Assembly: GCA_946414095.1 (NCBI GenBank) | Contig: CAMKNB010000012.1 | Span: 1-41,533 of the forward strand | Origin: an uncultured Mycoplasmatota bacterium | GTDB taxonomy: Bacteria > Bacillota_I > Bacilli_A > RF39 > UBA660 | Direction of reading: 5' to 3' | Length of the DNA stretch: 41,533 nt | In this document: positions 1 to 7,828 of the stretch, piece by piece | How the letters are laid out: the number at the start of each line of letters is the position of its first letter | Numbering within the stretch: position 1 is the first letter of the stretch | Made by a program: the position numbers and the translations under genes | The notes under the pieces: generated by a model | Databases searched by the model: none | What the model was told of the DNA's origin: nothing | What the model saw: the letters and a program-made list of their open reading frames with translations, nothing else

Positions 1-147
1 TTTTAAGTATCTATTCCAAGTATTTACGTATTCTTCTTTATTAAATATTCCTCTCGCAATATTTTCTGCATCATTATAAGTATCTGCATAAATAAAAATA
101 GGCATTATTAAAATTAATATTATTAAATACTTTATGTATTTTTTCAT
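1..147 (-). CDS. N-terminal fragment of a signal-peptide protein (runs off the window)
   Basis: An open frame of 49 codons starts at ATG 147 and continues past position 1. GGTGAT lies just upstream as ribosome binding site, the form used by many genes here. The first 20 residues (MKKYIKYLII start, then an Ile/Leu stretch ending near IYAD) look like a Sec signal peptide. The mature part begins DTYNDAENIARG and is too short to assign. It lies downstream of the lipoprotein gene at 199..738 but is separated from it by a terminator hairpin, so it probably has its own transcript. Product unknown; probably exported. Confidence 0.6.
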   Translation of the reverse strand, partial: MKKYIKYLIILILIMPIFIYADTYNDAENIARGIFNKEEYVNTWNRYLK

Positions 148-173
148 ACTATCACCTATCATAATTATAAATT

Positions 174-202
174 AAAAAGTTCTTTTTTAAAAGAACTTTT
201 AA
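174..202 (-). terminator. Rho-independent terminator after the lipoprotein gene
   Basis: A near-perfect inverted repeat (AAAAGTTCTTTT paired with AAAAGAACTTTT, very short loop) ends in a T-run when read on the minus strand. It overlaps the stop codon of the lipoprotein gene at 199. Confidence 0.7.
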
Positions 203-738
203 TCATTATTATAATTATATAATCCATTTAATTTTTCTAACATTACTCTATCTGGTGTATCTAATATCCATTCTCCATTCTTTTTGTTTAAATTAAATGT
301 AATTTCATAATCTACTGTTTCACTTTGATTTAACATTTTATTTAGTCTGTATTCATCATATAAATTACTATCAAACGTATTATCGACTTTATAAAATTCA
401 TTTGTATTCTCATTCATATAAACTTCTGAATCTTTCTTTGACTTATATAAGTCATATACAGTTATTTTAACTGTAACAATTGCTTTATCTCCATTAATAC
501 TCTCATCTTTAATTTCATATTTCATATCTTGATATACTCTTGATAGTACCTTTTTATATAAATCCTTATTAGCATTAGATAAATTTTCACTTGATACTTT
601 TGACTCAACATCTAAAATAACGTCATCTGATAATTGATTAAAATTATCTAAATACTCACTTACCTTATTACTAGGTGTATTTGTTAAATTGCAACCAAAT
701 AATACTATCACAAGCAAAAATGTAAATATTTTTTTCAT
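199..738 (-). CDS. Putative lipoprotein, unknown function
   Basis: The 179-residue product has a short lipoprotein signal peptide with lipobox LFGC (Cys16), so it should be lipid-anchored outside the membrane. The mature part is hydrophilic and rich in Asn, Asp and Lys. It has no Cys pair or metal motif. Residues from about 80 to 165 alternate like a small alpha/beta domain, with strands such as DKAIVTVKITVYD and ETVDYEITFNLNKK; an NTF2-like or lumen-type fold is possible, but this is a guess. The start at 738 has a strong TAGGAGGAA ribosome binding site. The gene ends in its own terminator. Function not recognised. Confidence 0.8.
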   Translation of the reverse strand: MKKIFTFLLVIVLFGCNLTNTPSNKVSEYLDNFNQLSDDVILDVESKVSSENLSNANKDLYKKVLSRVYQDMKYEIKDESINGDKAIVTVKITVYDLYKSKKDSEVYMNENTNEFYKVDNTFDSNLYDEYRLNKMLNQSETVDYEITFNLNKKNGEWILDTPDRVMLEKLNGLYNYNND

Positions 739-787
739 ATATTCCTCCTAACAATATTATTTGTAAATGTTCAAAAAATATACTAAT

Positions 788-988
788 TTATTTTTTCTTT
801 TTAAAAGATAAATATATTAATAGTACACCTATAAAAATAATTAAGCATTCTATACTTGTAAATATATGTTTTAAATAGTCTACTATAGAATAATTCATTT
901 TTAATAAATTTAAATATATAATTATAAACATTAATGAATATGCACATATAATTATTCCTGAAATGAAGAATATAATTTTTTTAATCAT
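788..988 (-). CDS. Small two-helix membrane protein, unknown
   Basis: This 66-residue protein has two hydrophobic segments (about residues 4-28 and 43-62) joined by a short polar loop, and ends in a KKKK tail. That suggests both termini face the cytoplasm. No clear Shine-Dalgarno sequence precedes the ATG at 988, unlike most genes here, which lowers confidence. It sits between the lipoprotein gene and the divergent plus-strand gene at 1050. No family recognised. Confidence 0.5.
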   Translation of the reverse strand: MIKKIIFFISGIIICAYSLMFIIIYLNLLKMNYSIVDYLKHIFTSIECLIIFIGVLLIYLSFKKKK

Positions 989-999
989 ATTTAATAATA

Positions 1000-1028
1000 T
1001 TGAAAATTTACTAATAATATGATAAAAT
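1000..1028 (+). promoter_or_regulatory. Sigma-A-type promoter for the 1050..1670 gene
   Basis: TTGAAA (1000-1005), a 17-nt spacer, then TAAAAT (1023-1028) preceded by an extended TG (1020-1021). Initiation would fall near 1035, just before the GAGGG ribosome binding site of the next gene. Confidence 0.65.
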
Positions 1029-1049
1029 ATTCATCCATTAGAGGGAATT

Positions 1050-1670
1050 ATGATAGATGAAAGTACAATAAAGAGATGGGAACATGAATATATTGATGAT
1101 ATTAATCTAGATAATAGATTTTATTTAAATTTAAATAAAGAAGAAATGATAAAATTTATTAATGACAATTATTTTGATAAGTCTATCAATAAATATGTTA
1201 CTGGTAAAAGTTTTTATATGATTATGGGATTGCAATACATAGATGTAGATTGTGCATTTACAAGAGGAGATAGCATTAGATATTTATTATGCGTAGCTAA
1301 AAATAATAAAGGAACTTATACAATTCTTTCAGATGTTATATATCATGAAAATTGTTTAAATGTATTTGATGAGCAAACCTTACCTGTAACATTACTCGAA
1401 TATTCTGAAGCAAACCAGTATTTTAGAAACAAGGGATTAAACAAAGATATTTTAAAAGAATTTGCTCGTACTGTTGATCATAGCAAAATGATGTTAACAA
1501 CTTCTCAAAGTGTCTTAGGATGTAGATATCATGTTTTTGATACTTTAAAAGAATGCTTACAAGAGTATGGCTTTGATAAAGATATTAGAATGCTATCACA
1601 AATGGATATGAATTATATTAATACTTTATGTGGAAAAAATTCATTGACTTTAAAAAGAAAGGACATTTAA
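1050..1670 (+). CDS. Hypothetical protein, 206 aa
   Basis: A soluble, acidic 206-residue protein with no signal peptide or membrane segment. It is monocistronic: a good promoter lies at 1000-1028, GAGGG precedes the ATG, and a bidirectional terminator follows at once. The central part (about 50-120) alternates hydrophobic and polar residues, as in an alpha/beta domain (SIRYLLCVAKNNKGTYTI). The C-terminal third looks helical. No catalytic motif is recognisable and no family could be assigned. It is one of the few plus-strand genes in the window and shares no operon with its neighbours. Confidence 0.75.
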   Translation: MIDESTIKRWEHEYIDDINLDNRFYLNLNKEEMIKFINDNYFDKSINKYVTGKSFYMIMGLQYIDVDCAFTRGDSIRYLLCVAKNNKGTYTILSDVIYHENCLNVFDEQTLPVTLLEYSEANQYFRNKGLNKDILKEFARTVDHSKMMLTTSQSVLGCRYHVFDTLKECLQEYGFDKDIRMLSQMDMNYINTLCGKNSLTLKRKDI

Positions 1671-1682
1671 AATGTCCTTTTA
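1658..1682. terminator. Bidirectional terminator between converging genes
   Basis: AAAGGACATTT / AAATGTCCTTT hairpin (1658-1680), flanked by A-rich and T-rich sequence on both sides. It lies between the 3' ends of the 1050..1670 gene (+) and rmuC (-), and overlaps both stop codons. Confidence 0.75.
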
Positions 1683-2756
1683 TTCTTCAATTAAATTTAT
1701 ATTATCATCTTCCATTTTAACATTATTAATTGAATCAAACCTCTTTGTAATTTTTTCTGTAGTTTTATGAATATTTTCTACATCATTACTTACAGTTTGA
1801 ATACTTCTAGATAATTTATCCCATCTTTCTCTATAACGTCCAAATTCAATTCCTAGTTTATTTAGTTCTTCATGTATAACAGATGTATATTTATCCCTTT
1901 CAAGTCCCATTAAGACAGATTGAATAATTGTAAGTAAACTCATTAATGTTGTAGGGGAAGTTATCCATACTTTTTTACTTGCTGCATATTTAATTATATT
2001 TGTATGATAAGCATTTATTTCGGCAAATATTGCTTCTGCTGGTAAAAACATTATTGCCTGATCTGTTGTTTCTCCATTTATTATATATTTATCTGCAATA
2101 GCATCTATATGCTTTTTAACATCACTTTCAAAAGATTTACTTCTAAGTTCTCTTTCGCTTGCAGAAATACCCTTCTCAACTAGTCTTCTATAGTTTTCAA
2201 GTGGAAACTTAGAATCAATACATATTGTACCTAGTGGTTCAGGTCCAAATACTATAGCATCTGCTAGTGTATCATTGGATAATTTATATTGAGTTTGATA
2301 TATTTTATCATTCTTTTCTCCAAATATTGAAGATAATATATGATATAAATTTACCTCACCAAATATACCTCTACTCTTTTTATCAGTAAGTATACTTTCA
2401 AGTGATACAATTTCACTTCCAAGACCATCTATCTTTTTTTGAGCTTCATCTATTCTTGTTAATCTTGCCATTACTTCATTGAAAGTTTTATTTGTTTTAT
2501 CAAAACCATCTTCTAGTTTTTCATTTACTTTTTGATTCATTAAATTTAGTTTTCTTTCTATTCTATCATTTAATGCATTAAAATCTTTATTCATATCACT
2601 AGAAAACTCATGCTTAAAATTACCTATTTCTTTTATAATATTTATTTCAGTTCTATTTTGCTTATCAGATATTTCACTATAATCATTTTTTCTAACTAAT
2701 AAAATAATAAGTAAAATGATTATTAAAACTAACAATCCTATTATTACATAATTCAT
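1680..2756 (-). CDS. rmuC: RmuC family DNA recombination protein
   Basis: RmuC proteins are nuclease-fold-related membrane-anchored factors linked to limiting DNA inversions and rearrangements; their biochemical role is poorly defined. The 358-residue product starts with one membrane helix (about 3-22). A coiled-coil region follows (about 30-115), rich in K, E, N and D heptads. The RmuC domain (about 115-330) carries typical sequences: KSRGIFGEVNLYHIL, a TICIDSKFPLENYR segment matching the family's D-x-K-F-P-L motif, and the conserved IMFLPAEAIFAEI and WITSPTTLMSLL blocks. The start follows AGGTGATAAT. It lies 34 bp downstream of the unknown gene at 2791, possibly co-transcribed, and ends at the bidirectional terminator. 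Confidence 0.93.
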   Translation of the reverse strand: MNYVIIGLLVLIIILLIILLVRKNDYSEISDKQNRTEINIIKEIGNFKHEFSSDMNKDFNALNDRIERKLNLMNQKVNEKLEDGFDKTNKTFNEVMARLTRIDEAQKKIDGLGSEIVSLESILTDKKSRGIFGEVNLYHILSSIFGEKNDKIYQTQYKLSNDTLADAIVFGPEPLGTICIDSKFPLENYRRLVEKGISASERELRSKSFESDVKKHIDAIADKYIINGETTDQAIMFLPAEAIFAEINAYHTNIIKYAASKKVWITSPTTLMSLLTIIQSVLMGLERDKYTSVIHEELNKLGIEFGRYRERWDKLSRSIQTVSNDVENIHKTTEKITKRFDSINNVKMEDDNINLIEE

Positions 2757-2790
2757 ATTATCACCTAATTAATTATAATTCATTTTTATT

Positions 2791-3756
2791 TTAAAGTCTA
2801 TGTATATCAGATTTTAAAGATTTTTCAAAAACTAATAACCTATCACTTTCTTCTTTTGAATATTTACTTACATTTCCATATTGTAAAGTACTATCTAATT
2901 TACTTAATTGTACTCCTACATCTTCAAATTCACCATTATTTTTTAAAATGATTGGAATTATAAATTCTTTTGATATTGGTATTAATTCAAAAGTTGTTTC
3001 ATTTTGAATTGAATTTTCTAAAAATTTACTTGTAATTGCACATAGTGAACTTTTAACCATATTTTCATCTTTTAAATATGATTTTAATTCATGTTCTCCA
3101 GTTCCATAGTATGCATAAATAGCACCATTATTTACCCCACCAATTGTAGACATTCTACCATCACGATTTAATCTTTTTTCTGCAACTTTTGAAGTATAGT
3201 CATATACATCTCTATCACAAACATCTTTAAAAGCTACTTTTGCTGCAATGATATTATTTATATCAGAATTTGGTGCTATAGAAACAAGAGATATTTGAGA
3301 TATAATTTCAACTATTTGTTCTTCTAAATATCCATCTTGTTTTAACAAATCATATAATCTTCTTTCAATTTGTTTATAGATATTTATCCCATTACAATAT
3401 ACAAAGAAATTCATTTTTCTAGCATTTTTTTTAATACTATTAATATCTTTAATTCTTGTAAGTAAAGGATATAAAAAATCATTAACTAAGTCAACAAATA
3501 CTCCATCATTTTCTTCTCTAAATCCAAGAAATAAAGCACCCATTTCATCTATTTTAAAACCACCTGATAATTCATCTGTTGTTCTTACTCTACAAGCACG
3601 TGCTCCTTCTTTTATGATACCAAATGTTGAATTATCATCTTCTTTAGGAGAAATACAAAATAAAAATGGCCTATCTATTTCATCTAAACTTTCTATTTTT
3701 TTTATTCCATAAATGTTATCTATAGATTTTTCACATTTCCTATATATATTTATCAT
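2791..3756 (-). CDS. Conserved-looking hypothetical protein, 321 aa
   Basis: A soluble 321-residue protein without signal peptide or membrane segments. Visible blocks are an N-terminal DRPFLFCISP strand, ARACRVRTTDELSGGF, and a central GRMSTIGGVNNGAIYAYYGTGEHEL segment that is glycine-rich and could be a turn or active-site loop. I cannot tie these to a known enzyme family. AGGTGA precedes the ATG. It sits tightly between the DedA-like gene (7 bp) and rmuC (34 bp), so it is probably in an operon with them. Function unknown. Confidence 0.75.
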   Translation of the reverse strand: MINIYRKCEKSIDNIYGIKKIESLDEIDRPFLFCISPKEDDNSTFGIIKEGARACRVRTTDELSGGFKIDEMGALFLGFREENDGVFVDLVNDFLYPLLTRIKDINSIKKNARKMNFFVYCNGINIYKQIERRLYDLLKQDGYLEEQIVEIISQISLVSIAPNSDINNIIAAKVAFKDVCDRDVYDYTSKVAEKRLNRDGRMSTIGGVNNGAIYAYYGTGEHELKSYLKDENMVKSSLCAITSKFLENSIQNETTFELIPISKEFIIPIILKNNGEFEDVGVQLSKLDSTLQYGNVSKYSKEESDRLLVFEKSLKSDIHRL

Positions 3757-3763
3757 AGTTCAC

Positions 3764-4345
3764 CTAATTAAGTTTAAATATTTTATTTAATACTACATAT
3801 ATTAAATAAGTTAAAAGCATTATTATAATAATTTTTACTAATATTATTGGGTTTTTTATACTATCAATAAAAGATGATCCTATAAATCCCCAAAAATATA
3901 CCATAGCTATCTTTCCAAATATTAATGCTATTAAATATTTTTTAAAATCCATTTTTACTAATCCCGCTGCGATGTTTACCATAAATGCTGGTGTAAATGG
4001 CATAGCAATAATAAGTAATAATTTCCCTGTTGATATATCTTTAAACATATGTTTATATTTTTTTAATAATTGTTTATTTTCTGTTAAATTGTCAAACTTA
4101 TTACCAAAACCATTCTTAAATATTAAATAAGACATAATACAACCTATAATTGTAAATATCCATGATATAAAGAAGCCCAATATTTTACCTAGTACTAAAA
4201 AATTAATTGTGATAAATGCTACTAAAGGCAAAACTGGTATTATAGATTCTATAGTAATAAGACCACAAGCAAAAACAACTCCAAATGTTCCAGAGCCTTC
4301 TATAAAATTTATAATGCTTTGTAAAAATTCTATTACTATATGCAT
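3764..4345 (-). CDS. DedA/TVP38 (VTT-domain) family membrane protein
   Basis: The 193-residue protein is mostly membrane-spanning (about five hydrophobic stretches). Family features are an early glycine/glutamate segment (FGVVFACGLITIESIIPVLP), which resembles the re-entrant loop of VTT/SNARE-associated proteins, and the later MPFTPAFMVNIAAGLVKM block, matching the TVP38/TMEM64 pattern R/M-x-x-P-x-x-P..N..AG. Family members are thought to move or scramble lipids or to aid membrane homeostasis. No clear ribosome binding site precedes ATG 4345; a TATAAT-like sequence lies close upstream, so a very short leader is possible. It lies between the rhodanese gene and the unknown gene at 2791. Confidence 0.8.
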   Translation of the reverse strand: MHIVIEFLQSIINFIEGSGTFGVVFACGLITIESIIPVLPLVAFITINFLVLGKILGFFISWIFTIIGCIMSYLIFKNGFGNKFDNLTENKQLLKKYKHMFKDISTGKLLLIIAMPFTPAFMVNIAAGLVKMDFKKYLIALIFGKIAMVYFWGFIGSSFIDSIKNPIILVKIIIIMLLTYLIYVVLNKIFKLN

Positions 4346-4368
4346 GTCATAATTATAATATTTTTATA

Positions 4369-4584
4369 TCAAATTTTCAAGACAAACACTTTATATCCAA
4401 TTGAAGATAATATCATAGCAGCTCTTTTACTCAGTTTTCCACTTTTACAATATAAATAATAATTCTCTTCTTTATTTAAATATTTTCTATAGTTACTAAT
4501 AAGTTCATCATAAGGTATGTTAACACTACCATTAATATGTCCCTCTAGATAAGTATACTTATTTCCTACATCAATTATTTTCAT
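4369..4584 (-). CDS. Single-domain rhodanese-like protein, short
   Basis: Rhodaneses move sulfane sulfur through a persulfide on one cysteine. This 71-residue protein keeps the core elements: IIDVGNKYTYLEGHINGSVNIP (substrate-side strand and CH2A/B-like segment) and the active-site loop YCKSGKLSKRAA with Cys46 as the expected persulfide carrier. It is shorter than usual single-domain rhodaneses (about 100 residues), lacking the N-terminal strand. GGTGAT precedes the ATG, and a TATAAT lies between the gene and the T4SS operon terminator, so it can be transcribed independently. It probably acts in cytosolic sulfur transfer; the partner is unknown. Confidence 0.85.
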   Translation of the reverse strand: MKIIDVGNKYTYLEGHINGSVNIPYDELISNYRKYLNKEENYYLYCKSGKLSKRAAMILSSIGYKVFVLKI

Positions 4585-4608
4585 ATATTATCACCATTAT
4601 AATATATG

Positions 4609-4637
4609 AAAAAAAGGTGAATAGTTAACTATTCACC
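4609..4637 (-). terminator. Strong terminator ending the T4SS-like operon
   Basis: A perfect 22-nt palindrome (GGTGAATAGTT followed by its complement, 4616-4637) ends in seven T residues on the minus strand. It overlaps the TAG stop of the coupling-protein gene and marks the operon's 3' end. Confidence 0.85.
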
Positions 4638-6959
4638 TTCACTTCCAAAGAAATCATCAAAGAAGTCTTCACTATGATTGTTATTATTTACAACAACACT
4701 ATCTACATCAATATTTACTTTTGGTTTTTCTAATTCTTCATAAGTTGGTTTTTGATCTTCAGTTATTTTTGGTTTTGTTGGCATAACAACTTCCTCATTA
4801 TTTTCTACATTATGATCTAATATTTCAGTAATATCGCTGACAACATCTTTCTTAACGTCTTCTTTAACTTCTTTTTTAACTTCTTCAACTTTATGGTCGA
4901 AAATGTCATTAATTTCATTTTGAATTTCTTCGTTTGTTTTTTCTTTTACTTCTTTTGCTACTTCTTTTATTTCTGTTTCTTTTTCTTTCTTTTCTTTTTC
5001 TAGTCTTGCCTTTTCCTCCGCTTCTTCTTTTTCAAGTTCAGCAATCTTTTCATCAAGCTTTTTAACATACTCATCAAGACTAGCAGGCATCATTCCTCTT
5101 TGCCCAGTTGGATTTAATGTTCCAGGAATAAATGGTGCTCCCATTCCTCCCATGCCAGGCATCATTCCACCACCCATTGGTGAATTAAAACCACCCATTC
5201 CAGCCATACCAGGCATTGGTGATGATTGTTCTCCTTTTAATTTAGTAACAAAACCTTTTAAATCAAATACTTTAACATCATGATGAGGTCTTTCTGTATA
5301 TTGCATTATTTCATACTTTTTACCCCAATCAATTTTATAGTCATATGTTAATTTAGTTTTAAAAGGCATACTTCTAAATCTATTAATGATAACTTCTCCT
5401 TCTTTTAGAGCTTGTAAATCACTTACTGTAAACAAAGGTCTAATTGGAGGAGCTGGTTCATCTTTTTTAGTTTTAGGCGGCTTTTGATCACCTAATAATT
5501 TACTAATTTCTTCAAGTGCTGCAAGCTCAGTACTCATTAAATATACGAAGTTTCCACAGTTACCTTTAATAGTTTCAGCAACATCTTTTCCGTACACTTT
5601 ATTTAATTGTGAAAAGTTTTGAATAACGAAACTAAATCTAATATTTCTTGAACGAGATGCTGTAATCATTGTTTCAACATCTTTAAGTGCTGGCATATTA
5701 GCAAATTCATCAAGAATAAAGTTTGTTCTATATGGTAACTTTAATCCTGGACAAGTTTGAGCAACTGCGATTAATGCTTCATATGCTTGCTTTACAAAAA
5801 TTGTAGCAAGAGCATGGTAAGTAGTTTTTTCATCATGTACTTTTAAGAAAACTGCTGTTTTTTCTTTACCAATATCTCTAATATCAAAATCACTATATGA
5901 AAGCATTTCTGAAAGTGCTTCCTGTGATGAGAAAATTCTTGTTTTTGTTCTAAATGTAGACATGATACCACCACGTGTTTCATTTGGTGCATTAATACAA
6001 GATGCAGCGGCAATATATGCTGGAGATAATTCTCCTTTACTTCTAAAATATTCTTTTATGTAGTTTGAAGAACCAAATCTATCTTCACCTACTTCAGCCA
6101 TCATATTTATACTATTAATATTAATTTCTTCTTCAGTAGCATCATCAAATAATCCAAGAGATAAACCAGTAAAGAAGTTAGATGCTGTTTGCTCCCAGAA
6201 TGGCTCTGCTTTATTATTTGGATCAATCAAAATATTACTAGCTAAGTCTTGTAAAAGTTCATTAGCTTTATCTACATTACCTTCCTTATATATTCTATAT
6301 GGATAACTAAATGGATTCCATGCAGCTCCTTCTTTAGGATCACGGAAATTTATTAATATTATTTTATAACCTTTTTCTTTTAGTAGTGCTCCACAGTTTT
6401 CATATAATTCACCTTTTGGGTCAGTAACAATCATACTTTCACCATGACGCCCTAAAATTCTAATTAGTGGAAACATGAATGCTTGAGTTTTACCTGAACC
6501 AGAAGCACCCATAATAAGTGAGTGAGGTTGTCCACTATCATCTACCCACGCATCAGTACCATTATTAATTACAGGGAAACCACCAGCATCATAAGAATCA
6601 TCTTTTAAGTGAATCTTTTTGATACCATAATCTTTTTTCATTTCCCTTTCTGTCATTAATTTAGAATAACCATCATTTTTACTTTTCTTTTCAGTAGTTA
6701 TACCAAATCCTTCTTCTCTTTCAAAGAAATATGAAGAACAAGCTAACATTAATGCTAGTAATGCTACTATATAGAAAACTATTGTAGGGATTATAAATTC
6801 ACTTCCAAAAGCAGGAAATGGATTTAATCCTCTAAATACACCTTCCATAGCAAAACTATTCAAATTAATAACAGCAATTGCAACAAAATATAATAAAACT
6901 AAACAGAAGATTGCAAAAATAACCAAATCTTTTGCTTCAGCTCTAAATTTCAATTTCAT
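4629..6959 (-). CDS. VirD4/TraG-type T4SS coupling ATPase with long C-terminal tail
   Basis: Coupling proteins are hexameric membrane ATPases that feed substrate into a type IV channel. Counting from ATG 6959 (776 aa), there are two N-terminal membrane helices (about 11-31, 54-77), Walker A GASGSGKT (151-158), the VTDPKGELYE block, and Walker B ILDEFAN (Asp417-Glu418), followed by the family's MITASRSRNIRF helix. A non-family tail follows: Met/Gly/Pro-rich (about 578-622), then a highly charged Lys/Glu coiled coil to the end. A TTG 18 nt upstream is also in frame, but GGGGTG sits 6 nt before ATG 6959, so I chose the ATG. It is the last gene of the T4SS operon. A possible internal promoter lies at 6982-7010. 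The substrate is unknown because no relaxase is nearby. Confidence 0.93.
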   Translation of the reverse strand: MKLKFRAEAKDLVIFAIFCLVLLYFVAIAVINLNSFAMEGVFRGLNPFPAFGSEFIIPTIVFYIVALLALMLACSSYFFEREEGFGITTEKKSKNDGYSKLMTEREMKKDYGIKKIHLKDDSYDAGGFPVINNGTDAWVDDSGQPHSLIMGASGSGKTQAFMFPLIRILGRHGESMIVTDPKGELYENCGALLKEKGYKIILINFRDPKEGAAWNPFSYPYRIYKEGNVDKANELLQDLASNILIDPNNKAEPFWEQTASNFFTGLSLGLFDDATEEEININSINMMAEVGEDRFGSSNYIKEYFRSKGELSPAYIAAASCINAPNETRGGIMSTFRTKTRIFSSQEALSEMLSYSDFDIRDIGKEKTAVFLKVHDEKTTYHALATIFVKQAYEALIAVAQTCPGLKLPYRTNFILDEFANMPALKDVETMITASRSRNIRFSFVIQNFSQLNKVYGKDVAETIKGNCGNFVYLMSTELAALEEISKLLGDQKPPKTKKDEPAPPIRPLFTVSDLQALKEGEVIINRFRSMPFKTKLTYDYKIDWGKKYEIMQYTERPHHDVKVFDLKGFVTKLKGEQSSPMPGMAGMGGFNSPMGGGMMPGMGGMGAPFIPGTLNPTGQRGMMPASLDEYVKKLDEKIAELEKEEAEEKARLEKEKKEKETEIKEVAKEVKEKTNEEIQNEINDIFDHKVEEVKKEVKEDVKKDVVSDITEILDHNVENNEEVVMPTKPKITEDQKPTYEELEKPKVNIDVDSVVVNNNNHSEDFFDDFFGSEGE

Positions 6960-6981
6960 GCATTTCACCCCAATCAATCAT

Positions 6982-7010
6982 ATTATACAATATTATTTTT
7001 AATTTTTCAC
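6982..7010 (-). promoter_or_regulatory. Possible internal promoter before the coupling-protein gene
   Basis: On the minus strand GTGAAA, a 17-nt spacer and TATAAT (6987-6982) sit just before the GGGGTG ribosome binding site. The -35 match is weak and the site overlaps the preceding stop codon. It could raise coupling-protein levels independently of the main operon promoter. Confidence 0.35.
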
Positions 7011-7813
7011 TAGTAATCTAATATTTTACTTTCTAAAATTTGATATTTAAAATGTTTACCATTATTCAAAATATTAAAATGTAATTGTTTATGTGTAACT
7101 TTTCCATTAAGATTATTTTTTACAATATTATTTGCATTATTAAAATTAGAATTACTAATATTACTTTTTACTAAATTTATATAACTTAGTTCACTAGGAG
7201 TATGCATAGTATAAAACTCATATAAGTATAAATTAACAGTAACTACACTATCTACAACATTTATTGCATCTACTCCCACAAGTAAATTATTATTATAATC
7301 TTTTGCAACATTTTTAAAATTAAAACAATATTTATTTCCTCTGGTAATTATATATTCATCATATCCACGAAAATTATCAATCTCTTTTGAAATATTAGCA
7401 TCATATAATTCTTTAAATGCATCTATTATATACCTTGAGTTCATACAAAATATACCATCATCTTCATCATAGGAAGACATATATTTTCTATTTTTAAGTG
7501 AATATGAAAATATAAAATTCCATATCATTTTTCCTAAATCAGAACCTGTATAATTATTACTACTATAATTTGTTATCATTGCTTCTCTTGCAAAATAAGG
7601 ATCACTTTCTAATCTCTCTTTGATATTTTTATAGGATTCACTTGTAACATCTTCGATAGAAGTTTCAGTTATTTCTATTTTTTCAAACTCTGGAAATGCT
7701 TCCTTATCAGATTTATTATTAGAAATAATTATAATTGGAATAGTAATGATTAATAATAAACCAAATATACTTCCTAATAATATAAATGTTACTTTTTTAT
7801 CTTTAAAGTGCAT
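7010..7813 (-). CDS. Membrane-anchored T4SS operon protein, possibly VirB8-like
   Basis: The 267-residue protein has a short cytosolic N-terminus, one membrane helix (about 9-31) and an external domain of about 235 residues. This topology matches VirB8/TcpC-type scaffolds in Gram-positive type IV systems, which have NTF2-like external domains. Sequence alone does not prove the family; the assignment is inferred from topology and position. The external part ends in beta-rich sequence (VVTVNLYLYEFYTM, KQLHFNILNNGKHFKYQIL), consistent with an NTF2-like sheet. The start follows AAGGAGGAA. It lies between the wall-hydrolase-like gene (15 bp) and the coupling protein. Confidence 0.75.
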   Translation of the reverse strand: MHFKDKKVTFILLGSIFGLLLIITIPIIIISNNKSDKEAFPEFEKIEITETSIEDVTSESYKNIKERLESDPYFAREAMITNYSSNNYTGSDLGKMIWNFIFSYSLKNRKYMSSYDEDDGIFCMNSRYIIDAFKELYDANISKEIDNFRGYDEYIITRGNKYCFNFKNVAKDYNNNLLVGVDAINVVDSVVTVNLYLYEFYTMHTPSELSYINLVKSNISNSNFNNANNIVKNNLNGKVTHKQLHFNILNNGKHFKYQILESKILDY

Positions 7814-7828
7814 TACTATTCCTCCTTA

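Noticed and set aside
4929..5033. Lys/Glu-rich repeats in the coupling-protein tail as a tandem DNA repeat
   Set aside because: The repetition is at the amino-acid level (charged coiled coil) with irregular codons; no regular DNA repeat unit.
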